Part shown: positions 46,016 to 53,882 of the stretch, piece after piece | How positions within the stretch are numbered: the stretch's first letter is position 1 | How the letters are laid out: every line of letters starts with the position of its first letter | Source of the DNA: Myxococcales bacterium | Lineage (GTDB): Bacteria > Myxococcota_A > Polyangia > Polyangiales > Ga0077539 | Assembly (NCBI GenBank): GCA_016793325.1 | Contig: JAEUKI010000094.1 | Span: 1-64,000 of the forward strand | Direction of reading: 5' to 3' | DNA length: 64,000 nt | The notes under the pieces: generated by a model | Seen by the model: only the letters and a program-made list of their open reading frames with translations | What the model was told of the DNA's origin: nothing | The model's database searches: none | Made by a program: the position numbers and the translations under genes

Positions 46016-46636
46016 ATGAAATCGAGTCGTCGCACATTCATCGGGCAATCCGCGGCTCTGGTCGGCGCCGTGTGCGCGGCTGGCGCGTGCCGTCGCCGCG
46101 CGACCCCTCCGGCGATGCTGTGGCCCATCCCGTCGTGGTCGCTCACGGATCACACTGGCGCGCCCTACGGAAGCGCGCAGCTCGCGGGAAGGGTCTACGT
46201 CGCGAACTTCATCTTCACGCGGTGCCCGACGTCGTGCCCCAAGCTCACGCGGCGCATGCACGCGCTCACCGAGCGCCTGCGCTCGAGCGGCGATCGCGTG
46301 CGCTTCGTGAGCATCTCGGTCGACCCCGAGTGGGACACGCCGCCGAGGCTCGAGGCGTACATGCGTCGCTACGGCGCGGACGCGGCGCGATGGCGCTTCG
46401 TCACCGGGCCGCACGAGCAGGTGCTCCGCGCGATCGACCAGGGATTTCGCGTGTCATCCGGGATGAACGCGCAGCCCCGCGGGAGCGATCGCGACTTCGA
46501 CGCCTACGCCCTGGCGCACTCGAACCACTTCGCGCTCGTCGACGCCCAGGGGCGAATGCGCGGCGCGTACTCGGTCGACGAAGAGTCTGGCGTCGAGCGG
46601 CTCGCTGCGGACGTCGAAGCGCTGCTCTCGAGCTGA
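46016..46636 (+). CDS. SCO1/SenC-type copper chaperone
   Basis: A 206-residue thioredoxin-fold protein that delivers copper to the CuA site of cytochrome oxidase. A twin-arginine-like signal (SSRRTFIGQSAALVG) with a possible lipobox AAGAC leads to the core fold. Cu ligands are present: C70 and C74 in FTRCPTSCPKL, and H168 in LAHSNHFALVD. It has the SISVDPEWDTPPRLEAYMRRYG segment typical of the family. It lies 30 bp after heme O synthase and ends one nucleotide before the stop of the convergent L7/L12 paralogue, with no room for a separate terminator. Confidence 0.93.
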   Translation: MKSSRRTFIGQSAALVGAVCAAGACRRRATPPAMLWPIPSWSLTDHTGAPYGSAQLAGRVYVANFIFTRCPTSCPKLTRRMHALTERLRSSGDRVRFVSISVDPEWDTPPRLEAYMRRYGADAARWRFVTGPHEQVLRAIDQGFRVSSGMNAQPRGSDRDFDAYALAHSNHFALVDAQGRMRGAYSVDEESGVERLAADVEALLSS

Positions 46637-46637
46637 A

Positions 46638-47018
46638 TCACTCGATGCGAACGGTCGCGCCTGCGGCTTCGAGCTTGCCCGCGAGCGTCTTTGCGTCTTC
46701 GATCGGGAGGTCTTCGGCGAGGGTCTTGGGCGCGGCTTCGACGATGGCCTTGGCCTCGGCGAGCCCGAGCCCGGTGGCCTCGCGCACGACCTTGATCACT
46801 TGAATCTTGTTCGCGCCCATCGCGGCGAGAATCACGTTTACGGCCTCGGGGCCGACGAGCACCGACGGCGGGTTGATCGCGCCCTTGAACCTGTCCGCCT
46901 CGTCGGTAAACGACGGCAACGCGTCGATGTGCAGCGTCTCGCGGAGCGCGTCGGCGAGCGCGCGCGTCTGCTTGAGGTCGAGGTTTCGGATCGTCTCGAG
47001 GAGCTCTTCGGTGTTCAT
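46638..47018 (-). CDS. ribosomal protein L7/L12 paralogue
   Basis: A 126-residue protein with the layout of L7/L12. The N-terminal dimerisation-like segment (about 1-32; TEELLETIRNLDLKQTRALADALRETLHI) is followed by a Pro-containing hinge unlike the usual Ala-rich one (about 33-58), and a C-terminal domain VNVILAAMGANKIQVIKVVREATGLGLAEAKAIVEAAP that keeps the conserved factor-binding helix. The classical gene lies in rplJ-rplL-rpoB; here it is alone, divergent from a truncated Hsp70 gene and convergent with the SCO gene (1-nt gap). I chose the ATG at 47018; an ATG at 47030 adds four residues. It could be a spare or specialised stalk protein; which one is unknown. Confidence 0.82.
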   Translation of the reverse strand: MNTEELLETIRNLDLKQTRALADALRETLHIDALPSFTDEADRFKGAINPPSVLVGPEAVNVILAAMGANKIQVIKVVREATGLGLAEAKAIVEAAPKTLAEDLPIEDAKTLAGKLEAAGATVRIE

Positions 47019-47438
47019 GGCGCACTCCATCGCGCAGCGCTGCGCTCGTTGTGGCGCGCAGCGGGAGCCTCCCAGTGTGTTCGAGGCTCGACGATGGCAA
47101 CCCCGCGGGAGACACCCGCTTGCGCTTCGCGACGCGAGGGCGTACACGCCTCGGCCCCGCTCGACGCTCCAACGGATCGCGGCACCGCGCTCGCGTTGAA
47201 GCATCGGCACCCCGTCGCGTACTGGCCGCGCGGGACTCGACACACACATCGAAGCGCCTCGGGACAGCTCGGCGCGAAGCGGCGTTCTCCCTGTGTTTTT
47301 GCAGGAGATCGCCGATTCGTTCGACTGCTTCGAGCCGCCCCTTCGCCGCTCGCGCGGCGCGCGTGGATCCCCCCCCTCCCCGAGCGTCGCGAGGGTCCTG
47401 TCATTTTCTCCGGATCACCTCGGAGAGGGAGAGTCCCA
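47019..47438. other. 420-bp divergent region, L7/L12 paralogue and Hsp70
   Basis: I find no gene or RNA here. The Hsp70 start has a strong purine SD (gggag, about 47428-47432) 6 bp before the GTG. A weak poly-C run (about 47379-47387, ccccccc) precedes it. No TTGACA/TATAAT-like pair stands out. A shared regulatory region is likely given the divergent arrangement. Confidence 0.3.
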
Positions 47439-48761
47439 GTGCAAACGAGCCCTCGAGATTCCACCAAGCCGTCCGCCGCCATCGGCCTCGATTTCGGAAC
47501 GACCAACTCTGCACTCGCCTTCGGCCAGCGAGGCGAGAGCACGCTCGCGACCTTCGCCCGCACGGATGGAACGCGGCTGTCCACGTTTCGATCGGTGCTC
47601 TTCTTCGAGGCCCCCGACCGCGGCCCGGCGCCGCCGGTCATCGCAGGCCCGCGCGCGCTCGAGCGCTACTTCGAGACGGGAGGCAACGGGCGATTGCTGC
47701 AATCGCTGAAGAGCTTCCTCGCGAGCCCGCTCTTCACGAGCACGTCGGTGTACGGCCGAACGTACACGCTCGAAGAGCTCGTCTCGCTGCTGCTGCTTCG
47801 CTTGCGAAAAGAGGTCGAGGCCGAGCACGGCCCGATCGGCGGTCGCGTCGTGATGGGTCGCCCTGTGCGCTTCGTGAGCGAAGAAGAAGGCGAAGGCGAG
47901 GGGCTGCCGCTCACGAGGCTGCGCAAGGCTGCGGCGCTCGCGGGCTTCGACGACGTGCGCTTCGAGTACGAACCCGTCGCTGCGGCGCACAGCTACGAGC
48001 GGACGCTCGACCACGACGAGCTCGTCCTCGTCGGCGACTTCGGCGGTGGAACGAGCGATTTCTGCCTCGTTCGACTCGGCCCTTCTCGGCGACGCGGCGT
48101 CCTCGAGCGAAACAGCGCGATCGTCGGAACCGAAGGCGTCGGGCTCGCGGGCGACGCGTTCGACGGCGAGATCGTGCGGGCCGTCGTCGCGCCGGCGCTC
48201 GGCGCGGGGGGCATGTTTCGATCGTTCATGGAGCAGCGCGAGATCCCGATTCCCCCGTGGATCTACGAGCGCCTTCGTCGTTGGCATCACGTGTCGTTCT
48301 TGAAGTCCGCCGACACGATGCGGTTTCTCAAGGAGCTGCGCTCGCTCGCGCTCGAGCGCGACAAGATCGAGGCGCTCGTTCACCTCGTCGAGGACGACCT
48401 CGGCCCGCAGCTGTTCACCGCGGTCGAAGGGACGAAAGTAGCCCTGTCGCGCGAGAGCTCGCACACCCTCGCGTTCGACGACCCGCCGACGGTGCTCGAC
48501 GAGCTGTGTCATCGCGTGGATTTCGAGCGGTGGATCGCGACGGACCTGCGCGCGATCGAGCGCTGCATCGACGCGCTGTTCGACAAGAGCAACGTCCGCG
48601 CAAGCGACGTCGATCGCGTGTTTCTCACGGGCGGCAGCGCGCTCGTCCCGTCGGTGCGCGCGATCTTCGAGCGTCGCTTCGGCGAGGACAAGCTGCGCGG
48701 CGGCGAAGAGCTCACGAGCGTCGCGACGGGGCTCGCGCTCGTCGCCGACGAAGAGCGCTGA
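47439..48761 (+). CDS. Hsp70-like ATPase without peptide-binding domain
   Basis: A 440-residue Hsp70-family protein. It keeps the three nucleotide-binding signatures: phosphate-1 IGLDFGTTNS (15-24), phosphate-2 GDFGGGTSDF (199-208), and LTGGSALVP (396-404). It then stops, without the beta-sandwich substrate-binding domain and lid of DnaK (DnaK is about 640 residues). It therefore belongs with the YegD-like, shortened Hsp70 group, whose clients are poorly known. It starts at a GTG with a strong SD. It is divergent from the L7/L12 paralogue and converges on a small lipoprotein gene, 31 bp away. Confidence 0.88.
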   Translation: MQTSPRDSTKPSAAIGLDFGTTNSALAFGQRGESTLATFARTDGTRLSTFRSVLFFEAPDRGPAPPVIAGPRALERYFETGGNGRLLQSLKSFLASPLFTSTSVYGRTYTLEELVSLLLLRLRKEVEAEHGPIGGRVVMGRPVRFVSEEEGEGEGLPLTRLRKAAALAGFDDVRFEYEPVAAAHSYERTLDHDELVLVGDFGGGTSDFCLVRLGPSRRRGVLERNSAIVGTEGVGLAGDAFDGEIVRAVVAPALGAGGMFRSFMEQREIPIPPWIYERLRRWHHVSFLKSADTMRFLKELRSLALERDKIEALVHLVEDDLGPQLFTAVEGTKVALSRESSHTLAFDDPPTVLDELCHRVDFERWIATDLRAIERCIDALFDKSNVRASDVDRVFLTGGSALVPSVRAIFERRFGEDKLRGGEELTSVATGLALVADEER

Positions 48762-48792
48762 ACGATCGCGAAGTCCCTCCGAGGGCCAACGA

Positions 48793-49386
48793 TCACTGCA
48801 CGGTGGTGCGCGATTGCCGGCAGCCCGGTTCGCAGCCAGCTCCGTTGGGATACACCGTCTCGTACGTCGGTCGCACCGTCCGGTCGAGCACCGTGCGTCC
48901 TGAAAACGTGTGTACGAAATGCACCGACGCGGGCGTCTCGGACGCCTCGAGGCGCAGGACGAACTGGCCCGCGACAGGGACGATTCCAGCGGCCACCGTT
49001 CCCGGAACCGAACTCTCGACGGTGCGCGTCTCGAACACAGGCCCGATCGAAACGCTGAACCCGCCCGTGCAGCTCCCGTTCGAGGTCTGCGTCGCGTCCG
49101 CGTGACGAAGCGCACAAGTCTGCGCGACGCCGTCGACCTCGAGCGTGATTCGGTGCTCACCCACCGCCGCGTCCTGCGCCGAGAGCGCAGCCTCGACGAC
49201 GACCGACGCCGCGCAGCCGATCATCGTGCACACCCGCTCTCCTGGCTGCGATTGCGCGCCGCCAGTGCTCGGGGGTGGCGTCGTCGGAGTCGCGGCGCCG
49301 TTGCGCGCGTTCGAGCAGGCGACGGAGGCGGCGAGCACGAGCGCCAGCGAGCCGCGAAGCAAGTACGAGTGTCGACGAGCGAGCAT
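48793..49386 (-). CDS. hypothetical lipoprotein
   Basis: A 197-residue lipoprotein (signal LALVLAASVAC, Cys24) with a Thr/Pro/Ser linker (about 32-48). The body holds six cysteines in a beta-rich sequence (ERVCTMIGCAASVVVEAALSAQDAAVGEHRITLEVDGVAQTCALRHADA; ETRTVESSVPGTVAAGIVPVAGQFVLRLEASETPASVHFVHTFSG), possibly a small disulphide-stabilised sandwich. I do not recognise it. Downstream on the plus strand is the truncated Hsp70 gene, which converges with it. Confidence 0.68.
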   Translation of the reverse strand: MLARRHSYLLRGSLALVLAASVACSNARNGAATPTTPPPSTGGAQSQPGERVCTMIGCAASVVVEAALSAQDAAVGEHRITLEVDGVAQTCALRHADATQTSNGSCTGGFSVSIGPVFETRTVESSVPGTVAAGIVPVAGQFVLRLEASETPASVHFVHTFSGRTVLDRTVRPTYETVYPNGAGCEPGCRQSRTTVQ

Positions 49387-49534
49387 CGGTGATCCTTGGT
49401 TGAAGCGCTGCGAACGACTGCGAGACCACGAGCGTCATCGCAGCAAACCCTCGCGTCGTCCGACGACGCAAAGCGGAGCCAACATAAACTCGTCGAAGGT
49501 CTTCGGGGGCTCCGATCAGAGCTCGAAGGCCCCG

Positions 49535-52500
49535 CTATCGCGCGAGCCGCGGCGTCGCGACCTCGGTCGAGGCCACCGACGTCTGCCCCGCGCTCTGCAC
49601 CGCGAGCAACGCCTCCGCCGAGCGCTCGTCGACGCCCGTCGCTGTACGGACCTCGCTGCTCATCGCCGCGACCGCAGCGTTCACGAGCGCGCGGTTCTCT
49701 TCGCGCCGCAAGAGCTCGACCGCGAGCTGCGCCGAGAAGCCGACCTCGCCCTCGCGCCGCGCGAGCTGCGCGGCGATCAAGTAGTCCTGCACCGCGAGCG
49801 TACGCGCCGCTTGCGCCTCGCGGTCACCGTGCGACGACACCTCCGTTTGGATCTGCGTCCGCAGTTGATCGACCCGCTCGTCGATCGAGCGCGCTTGCGC
49901 TTCGAGCCGCTCGGCGAGCGCGGCGTTGAGCGAAGCGACCCGAGAAGCGAGGGTCCTCAAGCGCTGGGCCGACGCGGTCGCCGTGCGAATTTGCCGCGCT
50001 TGCGCGCGACTCGGCTCGACGAGCGCACCCATGCGCGCGAGCTCGACCGCGAACGCTTCCTGCGCCCGACCGCGCGCCACCAACGCGCGAATCGACGCGG
50101 AAGCCACGCGCAAGGCGAGCACAGCGCGCGTCTGCTCGTCGAGCGACGCGAGCGCCGACGCGCGAGCGCGCACTTGTTGAGCGAGCTCTGCAGGCGCTGC
50201 GCGGGTCAGCCGCTGCGCGTCGATCCTCGAGACGGCTCCTTCGAGCGCGCGCACTTGGGCGTCCGCCGCGATCACGGCGCTCTGCGTCGCTGGCGCCCCG
50301 CCGGACGCGCGAAACATCGAGACGATCTCGGCGCGAGCGCGCTCGGCGGCTGGGGAATTTCCCTGAGCTTCGAGCGCGTCGGCGATGGCCCGCTGCGCGC
50401 GTAGCCGCCACTCGGACGCGCCTCGATCCGTGACCTGCGCGAGAAACCCTCGCATCGCGCGGACGGTCTCGGGCGCGCCTCCGACGCGACCGCGCGCCTC
50501 CGCCGCGTAGAACAGCGCCTCGGCGCGCTCGCTCGGGCTCGTGACGGCGGTCGCGAGCTGCTCCCACGCGATCCTCGCCCGATCCCACTGCTGCTGAAAC
50601 CCGCGGATCGTCGCGATCGCGAGCAGCGCTTCGCGCACGCGCGCCGCGTGACCGTCGCTCGCCGAGAGCCTCGTGTCGCGGACCACCGACTCGTAGAGCG
50701 CGATCGCCGCGTCGTCGTCGAGCGCGCGTCGCCGCAGCGTCGCGAGGGACAAGCGCGTGGCGCCGAGGATCTCTGCGCGCATCCGTGCGTCTTCGAGCGG
50801 CCTCGCCGGGGTCGCCGAGCGATCTTCGAAGTGGTCGAACTCGCGCAGGACGCGCTCGAACAGCTCCGACGCTTCGGCGCCGCGCGCCGCGCGGGCGAAC
50901 ATCGTCGCCGCGCGAAAGAGCGCCTCGGCCGCGAGCGGATCGCGTCCGTACCTCGCAGCGCTGTCGCGGTAGAGCTCTGCGGCGCGCACGTAGCGCGCCT
51001 CGGCCTCGATCGCAGGGGCGCGCTCTGCCTCGCGCGTCGCGGCGATCGCGAGCCGCGCGAGCATGTTCGCGCGCGTCGGAGATCGAGCCGTCTCGGCGCC
51101 TTCGTCGCAGCGCTGTCGCGCAGCCCGCGCGGCGAGCGTCGCGAGCTCTTGCGTGCGCCCTGCGCGATGGAGCCAGTCGCTCAGCGTCGAGAGCGCGGCG
51201 TCGTAGAGCGCTCGGTCCGAGCAGCCGCTGTCGACCAGCGCCGAGAGCGCTTGTTCGCCCTCGCGCGCGCGACCGAACCACAGCGACGCGCGCGCGATCG
51301 CAAAGTCGAATCGCTGGCGAAACGGCGGGGCGATCGCCGAGCGATCCGTCGCAAACGAGACCATCGAGAGCCCTCGGCGCGTGTCGGACGACTCGTCCAC
51401 GGCGCGTCGGTACGCGCGCTTCGCGTCGAGCACCGCCTCGAGCGCAGGGTGCGCTGCGCGCGGAGCGCCCTCGGGCCACGAGCACGTCGGGCGGTCGCCT
51501 TCGCGCACCACGCCCGCCGCCCACGCGTCGCACGGGTCGATCGCTCGCGCTACCACCGCGGCGAGGGCCACACGCTCGCGCGAGACGACGGCCATGTACG
51601 CCGCGGACGCAGCGAGCGACGAGCCGTCGTCGTCCTCGCGGATCGCCTCGAACGCGCGCGCAGCCTCTTCGTAGCGCTGGCCCCAGAACAACGCGTCCGC
51701 GCGATCGTACGCGAGCTGCGGTCGCGCGGCGTCACGAGGGTCTTGTCCCACCGCGCGCTCGTAGAGCGTCGCAGCGCGGGCGTAGCTCTCGCGCGACTCG
51801 CGGTCGAAGCGCTCTCGCGCGGCGCGATCCGTCTGCGCGAGCGACCGTTGTCGCAGGGCTGAAGCGCGCTGGTGCTCGTCCGCGGCCGCCGCGCGCAGCG
51901 CGTCGCGAATCGCGTTGTCTGCGTCGCGAAGCGCGCTGAAGTCCGTGGCGTTGGCGCGGCGCCACTCTCCCCCCTCGGCGAAGCGACTCGTCTCTTCGAG
52001 CGTCGCGTGTCGTCGCGGGTGCTGTCCGGTGCGGCGATAGGCCTCGGCGACGCGGAGCATCGCGAACGGCGCGCGCGGGTGATTCGCGTACGCCTGGAGA
52101 AACCTGCGGTAGACCGCGATGGCTTCGTAGAGCTTCGCTTGATCGAAGTAGTCTCCCGCGAGCTCGAGGTACACCTCGGCGAGCCACGGGCGGTCCTGCG
52201 GAAGGACCGCGCGATCCGCGATTCGAACGATCCCAGCGCAGTCGAAGGGATACGCGGCGTCCCGCGGCGGGCGCGCGAAGTCTTCGACGATGCGCTGACA
52301 GGCGACCGCCTCGCGCGGCGCCGGATCGTCCCAGATCGACTCGGACAAGATCACGCCGATCCAGCGGAGCGTGTCCGCGCGCATGTTCGTCGAGCCCGGC
52401 GCGGCGGCGGTCGCGTAGTGGTCCATGAGCGACGCAAACGATCGAATCGCCGAGGCGTAGCCGCGGTTCATTCGGAAGTAGGACCAGCCGATCTTGTAGA

Positions 52501-53623
52501 GCGCGCGATCGTAGAAGGGTCCGCGCTGCGACGGCACCGGCGCGTCGCTCGACGCGAGGGCTCGTTGAAACGCCGCGATCGCGAAGGTTCCGTTCGCTTC
52601 GAGGTCGGCGCTCGCGTTGCTCGCGCTTCCGGGCAACGGAACGAGCCCCTCGAAGTGCGACTCGCCGATCGAGTACCAGACCTCGGCGGCGTAGCGGCTG
52701 ATCGAGCCGTTGGCGCCCGAGAGAGGGACGCAGGAGTTCCACTCGGAGGGGATGGCGGTGACGCCGTCGGGGCCCGTGGGGAGCGGCCCTCTCGCGACGA
52801 CAGGCGCCGCGCGCGCCGCGGGCGTGACGCCGCGCGCGATCGCAGGAACCGCCCGCAACAGCGACGCGCATCGCAGCGCCGCGGGCGCTCCCTGCGCCAC
52901 GGGCAACGCCAGGTTCGCGCGCGCTTCGTAGCTCGCGCGCGACGGGCACACGAGGGCGAGCCCCGCCGCGTACGCCTCTTGCTCGTGGCCGAGCTCGCGC
53001 AACACCCAGTTGAGCAAGTACAGCGCTGCGTCGCGGCGCGGATAGCTCGCGAACCGATCGATCACGTATCGGTACACGATCGCTCCGCAGCGGTGATCCG
53101 CGGGCCGCGGCGGGGCAATTCCGTCCGCCGATTGTCCAGCGCGCTCGCGTGCTGCGCGCTCGCGGTCGTTGCGCTCGTCCTCTTCGAGCTTGGCCCACTG
53201 CGCGTCGTCGAAGTAGAGCTCCGCGAGCCGCAGGAGCACGTCGGGCGTGTGCGACTCGCTCACGGGATGGGTCGCGACGAAGCGCTCGAAGAGCTCGATG
53301 GCTCGCTGTCGCGCGACGCGCTCGGACTCGCGCTCGGCGTCGATCTGCCGCTGATATCGCGAGCGAACCGCGTCGAGCTGACGGGCGTGAGTGCGCGAGA
53401 GCTCGTCTTGCATCGCGCGACGAAACGACTCGCCGCGACGTTGAAAGGCCTCGACCTCGCTGACGACGACCGAGAGCGATTCGAGCTGCGACGACTGCGG
53501 CGACGGACGCTGCGCGCGGCCTCCGTCGCCCCGCCCCCCGTCGGGCGAAGCTTGTGAATGGGCATTCAGTGAAAGCGAAAAGAGCGCAGCGGCGATGGAC
53601 CAAGACGCGAGGGTGCGAAGCAC
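49535..53623 (-). CDS. large exported TPR protein (1362 residues)
   Basis: A 1362-residue protein. The GTG at 53623 follows a strong SD (ggGAGG about 9 bp upstream) and begins a signal peptide (VLRTLASWSIAAALFSLSLNAHSQA). A charged helical segment follows (about 40-110; FRRAMQDELSRTHARQLDAVRSRYQRQIDAERESERVARQRAIELFERFVATHP), then many TPR-like repeats (ELYFDDAQWAKL; YKIGWSYFRMNRGYASAIRSFASLMDHY; ELAGDYFDQAKLYEAIAVYRRFLQAYANHPRAPFAMLRVAEAYRR). The C-terminal third (about 1000-1360) is an Ala/Arg-rich helical region. Such long periplasmic TPR proteins occur in myxobacterial motility and envelope complexes, but I see no diagnostic marker. It diverges from the beta-sandwich lipoprotein gene. Confidence 0.85.
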   Translation of the reverse strand: MLRTLASWSIAAALFSLSLNAHSQASPDGGRGDGGRAQRPSPQSSQLESLSVVVSEVEAFQRRGESFRRAMQDELSRTHARQLDAVRSRYQRQIDAERESERVARQRAIELFERFVATHPVSESHTPDVLLRLAELYFDDAQWAKLEEDERNDRERAARERAGQSADGIAPPRPADHRCGAIVYRYVIDRFASYPRRDAALYLLNWVLRELGHEQEAYAAGLALVCPSRASYEARANLALPVAQGAPAALRCASLLRAVPAIARGVTPAARAAPVVARGPLPTGPDGVTAIPSEWNSCVPLSGANGSISRYAAEVWYSIGESHFEGLVPLPGSASNASADLEANGTFAIAAFQRALASSDAPVPSQRGPFYDRALYKIGWSYFRMNRGYASAIRSFASLMDHYATAAAPGSTNMRADTLRWIGVILSESIWDDPAPREAVACQRIVEDFARPPRDAAYPFDCAGIVRIADRAVLPQDRPWLAEVYLELAGDYFDQAKLYEAIAVYRRFLQAYANHPRAPFAMLRVAEAYRRTGQHPRRHATLEETSRFAEGGEWRRANATDFSALRDADNAIRDALRAAAADEHQRASALRQRSLAQTDRAARERFDRESRESYARAATLYERAVGQDPRDAARPQLAYDRADALFWGQRYEEAARAFEAIREDDDGSSLAASAAYMAVVSRERVALAAVVARAIDPCDAWAAGVVREGDRPTCSWPEGAPRAAHPALEAVLDAKRAYRRAVDESSDTRRGLSMVSFATDRSAIAPPFRQRFDFAIARASLWFGRAREGEQALSALVDSGCSDRALYDAALSTLSDWLHRAGRTQELATLAARAARQRCDEGAETARSPTRANMLARLAIAATREAERAPAIEAEARYVRAAELYRDSAARYGRDPLAAEALFRAATMFARAARGAEASELFERVLREFDHFEDRSATPARPLEDARMRAEILGATRLSLATLRRRALDDDAAIALYESVVRDTRLSASDGHAARVREALLAIATIRGFQQQWDRARIAWEQLATAVTSPSERAEALFYAAEARGRVGGAPETVRAMRGFLAQVTDRGASEWRLRAQRAIADALEAQGNSPAAERARAEIVSMFRASGGAPATQSAVIAADAQVRALEGAVSRIDAQRLTRAAPAELAQQVRARASALASLDEQTRAVLALRVASASIRALVARGRAQEAFAVELARMGALVEPSRAQARQIRTATASAQRLRTLASRVASLNAALAERLEAQARSIDERVDQLRTQIQTEVSSHGDREAQAARTLAVQDYLIAAQLARREGEVGFSAQLAVELLRREENRALVNAAVAAMSSEVRTATGVDERSAEALLAVQSAGQTSVASTEVATPRLAR

Positions 53624-53882
53624 GGACAGAGACCTCCCGGCTCGCCCTCGATCGCTGATCGCTCTGGTGTGTGACCGATGCAAACTGTCTTCGTCCGAGC
53701 GGCGCGCGGCATCGCGCGTGCGGCGATCGACGGCGCGATCCACCCTGACTTTTGACTCGCGTTCGCGATATTCGCACGCAGAAATCGAGCTCTGGATCTT
53801 CTCGATTGTGCGAATCACGTTCGCACGTGTGAACTTCGGGAGCGCCGGTCCTGCGTGATAGCGCTCGCCCGAGGACGAACGT

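Noticed and set aside
47019..47438. tRNA or small RNA in the gap before the Hsp70 gene
   Set aside because: I found no acceptor-stem pairing, no T-loop consensus and no CCA end, so nothing supports a structural RNA.
48778..48788. Small hairpin between the Hsp70 and lipoprotein genes (ccctc/gaggg)
   Set aside because: The stem is only five base pairs with a one-base loop, which cannot form as a hairpin and is too short for a terminator claim.
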